A DNA stretch of 6,768 nucleotides from an uncultured Eubacteriales bacterium (GTDB taxonomy: Bacteria > Bacillota > Clostridia > Peptostreptococcales > Anaerovoracaceae): positions 1 to 6,768 of the forward strand of contig CADCOV010000083.1 in NCBI GenBank assembly GCA_902803185.1. The letters run 5' to 3'. The notes below the pieces were generated by a model. That model was given only the letters and a program-made list of their open reading frames with translations, was not told the DNA's origin and searched no databases. Position 1 is the stretch's first letter. Each line of letters begins with the position of its first letter. This document shows, piece by piece, positions 1 through 6,768 of the stretch. The position numbers and the translations under genes were made by a program.

Positions 1-282
1 ACGGACGAGGAGTTCGAGGAGCGGGCGGCCCTCTGGAGAGAAAAGGCGGCGGCGGGGGACACCTCCTTCCGCATCCTCAAGGACATGGAGCACCGGGTCC
101 ACGGCTGCCTGGTGCCGTGGGAGGCGCTGGACGCCCTGTCGGCGAAGGAGAACGCCGTCATCGGCAGCAACAGGGATTACAAGCAGATGGACATCAATAA
201 CGTGGTCAGCCTCTGCGACGTGCTGCGGTACGGCGCAGGGACGCCGGAGAAGAAGGAGACGGAGGAGGGATCGGTGCGATGA
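1..282 (+). CDS. C-terminal fragment of an RyR-like domain protein (5' end outside window)
   Basis: The reading frame is open from the first base to a TGA at 280-282, giving 93 residues of the C-terminus; the start lies upstream of the window. The ATG at 85 falls inside the conserved block, so it is unlikely to be the true start. The segment at fragment residues 30-43 (EHRVHGCLVPWEAL) matches the 'H-x-C-L-V-P-[WY]-E-E-L' core of RyR domains. It is followed by DYKQMDINNVVSL at 59-71, the place where RyR domains carry the acidic '(E)KDRDxVxxIP' helix. I therefore read it as an RyR-type domain ending near residue 77, with a short charged tail (KKETEEGSVR) that also encodes the next gene's ribosome site. 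RyR domains in bacteria are small helical modules believed to bind ligands or regulate partners. The spacing between LVPWEAL and DYKQMD is longer than in the RyR domain of the next gene, so this is a divergent subtype. What lies N-terminal cannot be seen. The ATGA overlap with the channel gene implies co-translation. Confidence 0.6.
   Translation, partial: TDEEFEERAALWREKAAAGDTSFRILKDMEHRVHGCLVPWEALDALSAKENAVIGSNRDYKQMDINNVVSLCDVLRYGAGTPEKKETEEGSVR
261..268 (+). promoter_or_regulatory. Shine-Dalgarno for the channel gene, inside the upstream coding region
   Basis: GGAGGAGG lies 10 bases before the ATG at 279 and is a near-perfect anti-16S match. It sits within the last codons of the preceding gene and supports 279 as the channel start. 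With the ATGA stop/start overlap it suggests translational coupling. Confidence 0.75.
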
Positions 283-1832
283 AGAAGAAATGGACGGGAC
301 GGGTGCTTCTGGCCCTGGTCCTGTATCTGGCGGCGCTGCTCCTGCTCCTGGCCTTTGAGGGCCGGGCCCCGGAGGCGGGGATCCGCACCTTCTGGGACGC
401 GGTCTGGTACTCCCTGGTCACCATCACCACCGTCGGCTACGGCGACCTGTCGCCGGTGACGGTGGGGGGCAAGCTGGTAGGCATCCTGTTCCTGGTCGTC
501 AGCGCCGGCCTGTTCGCCGCGGTCATCGGCTTCGCGGTCAGCTTCTTTTCCGAGAAGCTGCTGCCTGCCCGCAAGCTGCGAGCCCACAGGAACAGCGTGT
601 GGTACGTCTTCTCCGAGGTGAGTGAGAAGAGCGAGGTCCTGGCGAGGAGCATCGGCCTGCTGGAAAAGGACGCCCTGTTCCTGTTCCGGGGCCCTGCCGG
701 GACGGAGGTCTCCGCGGGAGAGCTCTCCTGCTGCGTGATGCCGGATCCCGCCGCCGCGGTGGCGGCGCGGCGGCCGGGGGGCAAGGACTGCCTCTACTTC
801 GCCATGGGCGAGGACGGCTGGGAGAACTTCCGGGAAGCGGCGGCGGTGAGCGGCCGGTTCGAGCGGGTCATCTGCCGGACCTCCCTGAAGGAGGATCCGT
901 CCCTTCCGAACGTCTCCTGCGTGGATCCGGCGGAGATCCTGGCGCTGCTCTACTGGAGGCGGTTCCCGCTCCGCTTTGATGAGAAGAACGTGGTCATCGT
1001 CGGCCGGGGCACCCTGGGCAGGAAGCTCCTGGAGAGGGGCCTCCTCACCAACGTGTTCTCCCCGGACCAGCACGTGGCCTACCGGATCTTCGCGGATGGC
1101 ACGGAGTTCTGCAGAGACCACGCGGCGCTCTCGCAGTTCGTCCGGTTCGGCGAGCCGGGGTACCGGGGGGACAGCGTGACCTTCCTGGAAGGCGGCTGGA
1201 AGAGCGCGCCGGAGATCCTGGCGAAGGCGGACCGGATCATCCTCTGCGAAGACCGGGAGGAGGAGAACGCGGCGGTCCTTTCGGACATGAGGACCTACTT
1301 CCCGGTGGAGACGAAGATCCACGTCTACTCCTCCGTGAAGGGGCTTTACGGCGCGGAGAACTTCGGCGCCCTGCAGGAGGTCTTCACCTCCGACCTGATC
1401 CTGAAGCGGGAGCTCCTCTCCACGGCGAAGCGCATGCACGAGATCTACCGGGAGGGCAGCGGCGGCACAGCGCCGGGCTGGGAGAGCCTCACGGATTTCA
1501 TGAAGCAGTCCAACCTGGCGGCGGCTTCCCACCTGCAGACCAAGGTCCGGATCCTCCTGGAGGACCAGGATCTGAACCTGCTGACGAAGGAGAAGTGCAG
1601 GGAGGCCTTCGAGGTCTACCGGCGCACCAGGGAGGAGAAGGCGGAGCTCTACCGCTGGATCGAACACGAGCGCTGGCTCCGCTTCTACACGATGCATAAC
1701 TGGACCTACGATCCGGTGAGAAACGATGCGCTGCACCGGCACAACCTGATCCTCCTTTACGAGGAACTGGCGCCTGAGCAGCAGCGGAAGGACGATTACG
1801 CCTGGGAGCTTTTGGAGGCCATCGGCCGATAA
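279..1832 (+). CDS. Two-TM potassium channel with RCK-like Rossmann regions and C-terminal RyR domain
   Basis: This 517-residue protein is predicted to sit in the cytoplasmic membrane and conduct K+ as an oligomer. Visible parts, in order: TM1 at about residues 9-26; pore helix about 37-50; canonical selectivity filter TVGYGD at 51-56; TM2 about 66-90 with a glycine-rich inner helix. This is the plan of MthK-type 2TM channels. The cytoplasmic part has a first Rossmann-like region (about 104-230) that starts YVFSEVSEKSEVLARSI and lacks a glycine-rich loop. A second region begins NVVIVGRGTLGRKLLERG (about 237), with a standard GxGxxG at 242-247 for a nucleotide, as in TrkA-N/RCK domains. Residues about 455-517 form an RyR domain: WIEHERW near 460, then NWTYDPVRND, LYEELAP and a final KDDYAWELLEAI helix. 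Ordinary RCK channels end with an RCK C-lobe (TrkA-C), which I do not see here; the RyR module takes its place. The start is fixed by a strong ribosome site and the ATGA overlap with gene 1. Ion selectivity for K+ follows from the filter; the gating ligand is unknown. Confidence 0.88.
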   Translation: MKKKWTGRVLLALVLYLAALLLLLAFEGRAPEAGIRTFWDAVWYSLVTITTVGYGDLSPVTVGGKLVGILFLVVSAGLFAAVIGFAVSFFSEKLLPARKLRAHRNSVWYVFSEVSEKSEVLARSIGLLEKDALFLFRGPAGTEVSAGELSCCVMPDPAAAVAARRPGGKDCLYFAMGEDGWENFREAAAVSGRFERVICRTSLKEDPSLPNVSCVDPAEILALLYWRRFPLRFDEKNVVIVGRGTLGRKLLERGLLTNVFSPDQHVAYRIFADGTEFCRDHAALSQFVRFGEPGYRGDSVTFLEGGWKSAPEILAKADRIILCEDREEENAAVLSDMRTYFPVETKIHVYSSVKGLYGAENFGALQEVFTSDLILKRELLSTAKRMHEIYREGSGGTAPGWESLTDFMKQSNLAAASHLQTKVRILLEDQDLNLLTKEKCREAFEVYRRTREEKAELYRWIEHERWLRFYTMHNWTYDPVRNDALHRHNLILLYEELAPEQQRKDDYAWELLEAIGR

Positions 1833-1841
1833 GGGGACGAG
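1833..1841 (+). promoter_or_regulatory. Weak ribosome binding site of the lipoprotein gene
   Basis: GGGGACGAG directly follows the TAA of the channel gene and lies 3-11 bases before the ATG at 1845. The match is weaker than for genes 2 and 4. The whole gap between the genes is 12 bases, so translation probably depends on ribosomes arriving from the channel gene. Confidence 0.45.
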
Positions 1842-1844
1842 ACG

Positions 1845-3707
1845 ATGAAGAGAAGGCAGGAAGGAACAAAGACAGGCCCGGGCAGGAGAGGCGCGCTGGC
1901 AGTCATGCTGGCGTGCGCCCTTGCCCTGAGCGGATGCGCTGCGGGCGGCGGCCAGAATGGTGCGGCCATGACGGAGGAAGAGCTTTCCGAGACCATGTAC
2001 AGGGTCAACATCTCCGTGGAAACGGAGGCGGAGGTGAACGACGCCCTGCCGGGGGATCTCGCGCAGATCCGGGACCGGGCGAACGCGATCTCGGACAACC
2101 GGGCGCAGATGACTTTGCTGGAGGAGCCGGAGGAGACGGTCGACCACTACTGGAAGGTGGCGGAGCTGTGGATCCCGGTGGACCTGAGCGCGGAGGACAT
2201 CTCTTTGACCCTGCGCCGCCTGGTGATCCGCAGCGGGGAAGCGTCCCTGTACTCGGACGGGCAGGAACTGGCCCTGAGCAGGGACGATTTCGAGGCGGCC
2301 CAGGTGAAGGACGAGCTGGACCCTGCGATCTACGAGGTCTACGGCTATGACCGCGGCGAGGAATACCTGAAGCTGACCCTCGACGCCACCTTTGCGGCGG
2401 TGAACCGGAGCGCGCTGCTGGGGGTCGGAGAAGTCCGGCTCCTCCTGAACAGCGACCTCAGCGATCCGGCCAACATCAAGCTGGCGCCGGGGCCGGATCC
2501 GGCGGTCTGGTACGTTTTCGACAATGAACTGACGGAGCTGGAGATGCAGGCGCTGTCCAAGGTCCTGACGGAGCCGGTCCTCGCCCATGGGTTCTTCATG
2601 AGCATCATATCGCCGACCCGCTGGGAAAAGGCGGAAGGCAATGAGGAAGCCGGTGCGTTCCAGCAGGAGCGGGACTATTTCGGAGAGCAGGATTACTGTG
2701 AGCTGCGGTATTCCGTGACCGCCGGCGACAAGCAGGCGGCGATCCGGCGGCTCAAGGGCCGGTTGGACGTGCTGGAGACGCCGTACGCCCTGGGGGAGAT
2801 CGTCTCTGAGCAGGAGACCATCCTCCTCCTGACCGGGCAGAACGCGCTGACGAAGCGGGAGGTGGACCTCCTGGAGGCGGAACAAAGAAACCTTGAACTG
2901 TGGTGCGGCACCAGTGTAACGACGCTGCCGACGGACAGCGGTACCCTCACCTGCAGGGAAAACGGGGATGGCAGCTGCACGCTGGAACTGGATCTCAGTG
3001 AAAAAGGAAGGGACTACGTCTCCCTGGTGACCGGGTATGCCGCCCGCGGAGGCGGTCTCGAGATCGGGATCAGCGGGATCCGGACGCCGATCGCCGTCAC
3101 GACGGCGGACGAGATGGTATCGGACGGCCGGCTGACCTTCGACACAGATCCGATGACCGGCGGCGCGCTGACCGGCGAAGCGGCGGTGCTCTGCCGGATG
3201 CTGGCGGAGATCTGGGAAGAGCCGGAGGGCAATGAACAGCTTCTCTACTCCCAGGCTCTGGACGTGCGGGAAGACGGCACCTATTATTCATCCCTCAGCG
3301 AGGCGATGCCGCAGGCGCTGATGGAGGAGATCCTCGGCAAGCTGAAGGACAAATACCCGGAGGCAGAGGCGGGATTCAGCTACAATGCGGTGAATTTCTT
3401 CCTGAACATGGATGCGGAAAAGGCGACGGCGGAACAGGCGGCACAGGCGGTCACGGACTTCTGGAAGGCCATCGGCGGCGAACAGAGCGCCTTCTCCTTC
3501 AGCGTCAACCTCTACCGCTTCCCGGAGGGGGAGACCGGGTACGCCTATGTGGATTTTGACCGGGGACCGAGAATGATCCACGCCCTGTCGGCGACCTTCA
3601 GCGGCAGCCGGCTCGATCCGCTGGGAAAAGAGATCAAAGCGCTTCTCTACGAGGAAGAGAGCCTGGCGCCGCTGATGACCAACAGCTCGTTCAGCATCTC
3701 GGAATAG
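1845..3707 (+). CDS. Large lipoprotein with two degenerate SecD P1-like repeats, function unknown
   Basis: The protein has 620 residues. The N-terminus is a lipoprotein signal: basic n-region (residues 2-15), hydrophobic stretch 17-28, and lipobox LSGC with Cys31 as the predicted lipidated residue. The mature part would be anchored on the outer face of the membrane. A start at Met21 would remove the basic region, so 1845 is preferred. The rest has no other membrane segment. Two stretches follow the order of motifs in the SecD periplasmic P1 region. The first (about 70-200) has IRDRANAI at 75, a WIPVDLSAEDI strand-helix, LSRDDFEAA at 144 and LTLDATFAAV at 177. The second (about 290-450) has IRRLKGRL at 300, TLELDLSEKGRDYV at 379, SDGRLTFD at 426 and GALTGEAAVL at 440. 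These recall SecD's 'Ri..lGv', 'ltg.dv..A', 'v.l.ldeeG...f' and 'g.i.g.ft.eeA..la' blocks. SecD's own transmembrane helices are absent, so it is not a translocase subunit. Residues 460-620 are unassigned. Cys370 and Cys378 could pair. The SecD likeness is inference from motif order only. Confidence 0.82.
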   Translation: MKRRQEGTKTGPGRRGALAVMLACALALSGCAAGGGQNGAAMTEEELSETMYRVNISVETEAEVNDALPGDLAQIRDRANAISDNRAQMTLLEEPEETVDHYWKVAELWIPVDLSAEDISLTLRRLVIRSGEASLYSDGQELALSRDDFEAAQVKDELDPAIYEVYGYDRGEEYLKLTLDATFAAVNRSALLGVGEVRLLLNSDLSDPANIKLAPGPDPAVWYVFDNELTELEMQALSKVLTEPVLAHGFFMSIISPTRWEKAEGNEEAGAFQQERDYFGEQDYCELRYSVTAGDKQAAIRRLKGRLDVLETPYALGEIVSEQETILLLTGQNALTKREVDLLEAEQRNLELWCGTSVTTLPTDSGTLTCRENGDGSCTLELDLSEKGRDYVSLVTGYAARGGGLEIGISGIRTPIAVTTADEMVSDGRLTFDTDPMTGGALTGEAAVLCRMLAEIWEEPEGNEQLLYSQALDVREDGTYYSSLSEAMPQALMEEILGKLKDKYPEAEAGFSYNAVNFFLNMDAEKATAEQAAQAVTDFWKAIGGEQSAFSFSVNLYRFPEGETGYAYVDFDRGPRMIHALSATFSGSRLDPLGKEIKALLYEEESLAPLMTNSSFSISE

Positions 3708-3714
3708 GAGAGGG
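3706..3714 (+). promoter_or_regulatory. Shine-Dalgarno of the TIR-propeller gene
   Basis: AGGAGAGGG overlaps the TAG stop of the lipoprotein gene (3705-3707) and ends four bases before the ATG at 3719. AGGAG itself is eight bases from the ATG, a good spacing. It fixes 3719 as the start and ties this gene to the upstream ones. Confidence 0.75.
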
Positions 3715-3718
3715 TGTC

Positions 3719-6700
3719 ATGGAAGAGAACAAGGAATATTACTATAAGGCATTCATCTCCTACCGGCATCACCCGCAGGACATCGCGGTGGCGGAGGAGA
3801 TCCACAAGCGGATCGAGAACTTCCCGATCCCCGGCGCCATCAAAAAGAAATACGGCATCAAACGGATCGGCCGGGTCTTCCGTGACAAGGAGGAGCTCTC
3901 CTCCACCGGCGATCTGAATGACACCATCAAAAACGCGTTGGAGAACTCCGAGTACCTGATTTTGATGTGCTCCACCCATTCCGTGAACGCGAAGTGGGTG
4001 CTGCGGGAGGTGGAGTACTTCCTGGAGAGCCACGACCGCCGGCACATCCTGACCGTCCTGATCGACGGCGAGGATCCGTACGACGTCATCCCGAAGCTGA
4101 TCTGCGAGGAGACGGTGCGGACACAGGCGGAGGACGGCACCTTCGTCGACGTCAAGATGAACCTGGAGCCCCTGTCCTGCGACTACCGGATCGACCGGCG
4201 CAGGGCCAGGGCGGACGAACTCCCGCGGCTCGCGGCGGCGCTGATCGGCTGCCGGTATTCGGAACTCAAGCAAAGGCAGCGGCAGCGGCAGATGCGGCTC
4301 ATGGGCCTCGCCGGCGCGGCGATGGCCGCCCTGTCCCTCTACTTCATGTGGAGCAATATCCAGATCCAGAAGAACTACCGGGAGGCGCTCATCAACCAGT
4401 CCCGGAACCTGGCCACCACCAGCGACACGCTCTATCACGACAGCGACCGGATGATGGCTGCCCAGGTGGCCCTGGCGGCCCTGCCGAAGGAAGGGGAAGA
4501 TAAGCCGTTGGTCGTGGAGGCGGAAAGGGCGCTGGCCCAGGCGGTGAATGCCTATTACGCGCCGTACTCCCTGAATTACCAGGCGTCGGCGGTCATGCAT
4601 CCGAACTACGGGTTCGCCTTCCGGACGACGCCGGACGGGACCTACGGATTCTTCCGGGACGGTTCCTACACGGTCAGGTCCTGGGATCCGCAGACGGACC
4701 AGTTCCCTGCGTCCGTCACCTTTGATACCGCTGTCGACGGCATCGCGGCCTATGGCAGCGACAGCTGCCTCATCAGCGTCCGGAACGGCGACCAGTCCCG
4801 GCTGATGTGCCTGCACGTCCCGGATCTCACCACCGAGTGGGAGATGTACGTCGCTCATTATATCGACAGCCTGATGCTTTTGGACGAGGAAGGCGAGAAC
4901 TCCGACATCGCGGCGATCTCCGGGTCGGACGTCGTGATCATCGACGGGAAGGACCGGTCGATCCGGCAGCGCTACAGCCTGAGCAGCCTTTTCCCGGGCG
5001 AAGACACCGGCGTGAACGCCCATCATTTGGCGCTCAGCCAAAACGGACGCTATCTCGCCGCCGTCTGGGGGACGGGCTTCGGCTACTACACCGATAACGG
5101 TGAACGGTTCGGCGTCCTGATCATCGATCTCGAGACCGGAAAGACCAGGACCGGCATGCCGGATCTCGACTGCTACAGCCTGTCGAGTTTTGACGTCGGA
5201 AACGACGGGGCCATCTACGGGCTCTACGAGAAGCAGAAGTCGGACATCACGCTGAATTACTGGATCCAGGACAGCGGCCAGATGAACTCCACCGGTGGGT
5301 TCTATACGGGGACGGAGCACCTGTTCCGCTACGATATCGATGACGATAAGATCCTCTGGGACACCCCGTTCCAGTACAAGGGGAGCAACGTGACGGGATA
5401 CCGGACCATCGAAGTCAGATACTGTGAACTGGAAGACGGGACCCCGATCGACCTCGCGGTGGCAGCCGCGGCGGACACCGTCTGCGCGGTGAGGACAGAC
5501 AGCGGCAAAATCTGGCAGAAGGATACCATGGTGGGAGAGATCGTAGCGATGCTGCCGGCGAGAAACTCGACTGTCTACGCGGATGTGCTCCTGTCGCCGG
5601 GCTACTGGGCGATCATGGGGATGGACGATGAAATGCTGTCCGTCCTGAGCGGCCTGCCGGAGGCCATGTCTTCAGGCCAGGCGGTCTGGAAGGGCAAGAC
5701 CCCTGACGGTAACCACCGGCTCTTCGTCGTGGCGAACAGCCAGATCTACATGATCCGCGGCGGGCAGGGAGATCCGGAGTGGAAGGTCTTCGACCACAGC
5801 GCCCAGGGAGAGGACTACGAGTTCGGCGGCACCTCCGTCAAAGACCTTTGCGCCGGCGGCCCTTACGTCGCGACGCTCTCCGGCAACGGGGTCATCGCCG
5901 TGTTCGACACGGAAAAGAACGCGCTGCTTTGGGAGACGGAAAAGAACAACTACAGCGATTACGAGGGCTTAGCCGGGTTCTCTGAAGACGGCCGCTATCT
6001 TTATGTCCTGCACCGCAAGGACCAGAAGAGGATCTGGCGGTTCACGGTGGCCGACGGCACCCGGACGGAGGTCCCGTTCGTCACCAAAGCGGTGGCGGAG
6101 TCGGAGGAGTGGAAGGGCAGAGCCGCATACCGGGCAGGCGGATATCTCCACGCCTTCATCCGAAACGGCGGCACGACCTACTGGTACCGGAAGACGCTGG
6201 AGGAAGACCTCCCGGAGCGGATCGAGCTCCAGGGAAGCTATGACATGGTCAGCTGGGAGCCGGCCTTCACCCGGGACGGCAGCTGCGGGCTCTTCGTCGC
6301 GAACGGGGATCTGACGGACGACAGCGACGACACCCTGAGCATCGTGGACTTTGACACCGGGACGGAGACCGCAACGGACATCCTGATCGCGGACGGCATG
6401 GTGGCCTGGGATGATAAGGGAGAGCAGTTCTTCGCCTGGCAGAAGGGCGGGCAGGAGATCCTGGTCTGCTCCCGCGCCGGCAGCGTCCTCCAGAGGATCG
6501 ACATCGGCGAATCGGTGCCGGTGGGTATGTACGTCCGGGACGGTGAGCTCCTGGTGCTCTTCCGGGATCTGCAGATCTCCCATTACCGCCTGAAGGATGG
6601 GGCTTACCTGGGCACCGTCCTGCTGGGCAACAACGCCCATAACGCCACCAGCGTCCGCTTCACGGAGATCGAAGGCGGCCGGCTCTTCATCCAGATGGAC

Positions 6701-6768
6701 TACTTCGCCTCGGTCTTCGATCCGGAGAGCTTCGCGGAGGCGGCCTGGATCGATCAGTGCAGCGGCTA
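3719..6768 (+). CDS. TIR domain - transmembrane helix - beta-propeller protein (3' end outside window)
   Basis: The frame runs from ATG 3719 to the last base without a stop: 1016 full codons plus a dangling 'ta'. Residues about 7-130 are a TIR domain. YKAFISYRH at 9-17 is box 1, GRVFRDKEELSS at 51-62 is the BB-loop region, and SEYLILMCS at 77-85 precedes NAKWVLREVEYF at 90-101. In this last motif Glu97 aligns with the catalytic glutamate of NAD+-cleaving TIR enzymes (W-x-x-x-E). After NLEPLSCDYR (148) and LIGCRYSELKQR (175) comes an arginine-rich stretch (186-193), then one hydrophobic helix about 194-211. A helix with INQSRNLA (225) and DRMMAAQVALAALP (243-256) follows, typical of TIR or NACHT proteins carrying propellers. 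From about 285 the protein is beta-rich, with blade-like motifs such as LALSQNGRYLAAVW (437), GLAGFSEDGRYLYVL (750) and AFTRDGSCGLFV (849). About 730 residues would suit one very large or two seven-bladed propellers. The basic flank before the helix predicts the TIR domain inside and the propeller outside. The protein is probably near its end at the window edge. Confidence 0.9.
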   Translation, partial: MEENKEYYYKAFISYRHHPQDIAVAEEIHKRIENFPIPGAIKKKYGIKRIGRVFRDKEELSSTGDLNDTIKNALENSEYLILMCSTHSVNAKWVLREVEYFLESHDRRHILTVLIDGEDPYDVIPKLICEETVRTQAEDGTFVDVKMNLEPLSCDYRIDRRRARADELPRLAAALIGCRYSELKQRQRQRQMRLMGLAGAAMAALSLYFMWSNIQIQKNYREALINQSRNLATTSDTLYHDSDRMMAAQVALAALPKEGEDKPLVVEAERALAQAVNAYYAPYSLNYQASAVMHPNYGFAFRTTPDGTYGFFRDGSYTVRSWDPQTDQFPASVTFDTAVDGIAAYGSDSCLISVRNGDQSRLMCLHVPDLTTEWEMYVAHYIDSLMLLDEEGENSDIAAISGSDVVIIDGKDRSIRQRYSLSSLFPGEDTGVNAHHLALSQNGRYLAAVWGTGFGYYTDNGERFGVLIIDLETGKTRTGMPDLDCYSLSSFDVGNDGAIYGLYEKQKSDITLNYWIQDSGQMNSTGGFYTGTEHLFRYDIDDDKILWDTPFQYKGSNVTGYRTIEVRYCELEDGTPIDLAVAAAADTVCAVRTDSGKIWQKDTMVGEIVAMLPARNSTVYADVLLSPGYWAIMGMDDEMLSVLSGLPEAMSSGQAVWKGKTPDGNHRLFVVANSQIYMIRGGQGDPEWKVFDHSAQGEDYEFGGTSVKDLCAGGPYVATLSGNGVIAVFDTEKNALLWETEKNNYSDYEGLAGFSEDGRYLYVLHRKDQKRIWRFTVADGTRTEVPFVTKAVAESEEWKGRAAYRAGGYLHAFIRNGGTTYWYRKTLEEDLPERIELQGSYDMVSWEPAFTRDGSCGLFVANGDLTDDSDDTLSIVDFDTGTETATDILIADGMVAWDDKGEQFFAWQKGGQEILVCSRAGSVLQRIDIGESVPVGMYVRDGELLVLFRDLQISHYRLKDGAYLGTVLLGNNAHNATSVRFTEIEGGRLFIQMDYFASVFDPESFAEAAWIDQCSG
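4271..4291 (+). repeat. Short in-frame Gln-Arg repeat before the membrane helix
   Basis: Seven codons encode alternating Gln and Arg (residues 185-191 of the TIR protein); most of the tract is repeated CAG-CGG. It lies just before the single transmembrane helix and supplies positive charge that would hold the TIR side in the cytoplasm. It is a small tandem DNA repeat that could change length between strains. Confidence 0.5.

Noticed and set aside
1905..1907. Alternative lipoprotein start at Met21
   Set aside because: It would leave a signal peptide with no basic n-region and only ten residues before the lipid-acceptor Cys31; the upstream ATG has a plausible ribosome site right after the previous stop.
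177..2885. 902-codon open frame on the minus strand
   Set aside because: It lies antisense to the channel and lipoprotein genes, whose protein motifs (TVGYGD, GxGxxG, lipobox, RyR) are unmistakable. The minus translation is Arg/Pro/Leu/Val-rich with no domain, as expected from high GC at third positions suppressing stops.
3967..4503. 178-codon plus-strand frame inside the TIR gene
   Set aside because: Gly/Arg/Pro-rich translation out of frame with a clear TIR domain; no start signal.
3647..5320. 557-codon open frame on the minus strand
   Set aside because: It is antisense to the TIR-propeller gene and rich in Arg, Val, Asp and His without a recognisable motif; a GC-driven shadow.
5969..6640. 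223-codon open frame on the minus strand
   Set aside because: Antisense to the propeller region, no ribosome site or domain, same compositional artefact.
893..6724. Frequent GATCCG hexamer
   Set aside because: It occurs in several reading phases and is explained by codon choice (Asp-Pro as gat-ccg, Ile-Arg as atc-cgg); no regular spacing or array was seen.
6767..6768. Final 'ta' as the beginning of a stop codon
   Set aside because: It could be Tyr or a stop; two bases cannot decide. The gene is treated as running off the window.
1..6768. CRISPR array, tRNA/rRNA, insertion sequence or transposase
   Set aside because: No direct repeat array, no RNA gene and no mobile-element protein was found; coding sequence fills the window apart from gaps of 11 and 12 bases.

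Overview
The window reads as a dense, single-strand (+) operon fragment from a high-GC bacterium with strong G/C preference at third codon positions. Four genes lie end to end with an overlap or gaps of only 11-12 bases, and no promoter or terminator is visible. The lipoprotein signal and a TIR/propeller protein of a style I associate with gut and rumen Clostridia suggest a high-GC Firmicute (Oscillospiraceae/Lachnospiraceae-like). That assignment is inference from protein style, not from a marker gene.

Layout: (1) 1-282, the C-terminal end of a gene whose start lies outside the window; its last ~75 residues resemble a RyR (ryanodine receptor repeat-type) domain. (2) 279-1832, a two-transmembrane potassium channel with a TVGYGD selectivity filter, two Rossmann-like regulatory regions and a C-terminal RyR domain. 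(3) 1845-3707, a large lipoprotein of unknown function whose exported part looks like two degenerate copies of the periplasmic P1 region of SecD. (4) 3719 to the window end, a protein with an N-terminal TIR domain, one transmembrane helix and a very long beta-propeller-like region, cut off by the window edge after 1016 residues. This fourth gene fills the last 3 kb.

Working model (inference): a membrane-centred, nucleotide-linked signalling or defence system. The propeller of gene 4 would sit outside the membrane as a sensor. Its TIR domain would sit in the cytoplasm, where TIR enzymes can cleave NAD+ to (c)ADPR-type products. The RyR domains on the channel and on the gene 1 product would read a signal and gate K+ flux, and the lipoprotein would act on the outer face of the membrane. 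TIR and RyR domains are both known to occur in bacterial nucleotide-centred conflict systems. The specific four-gene combination, and the idea that a TIR product acts on an RyR-gated K+ channel, are what make this window worth following up.
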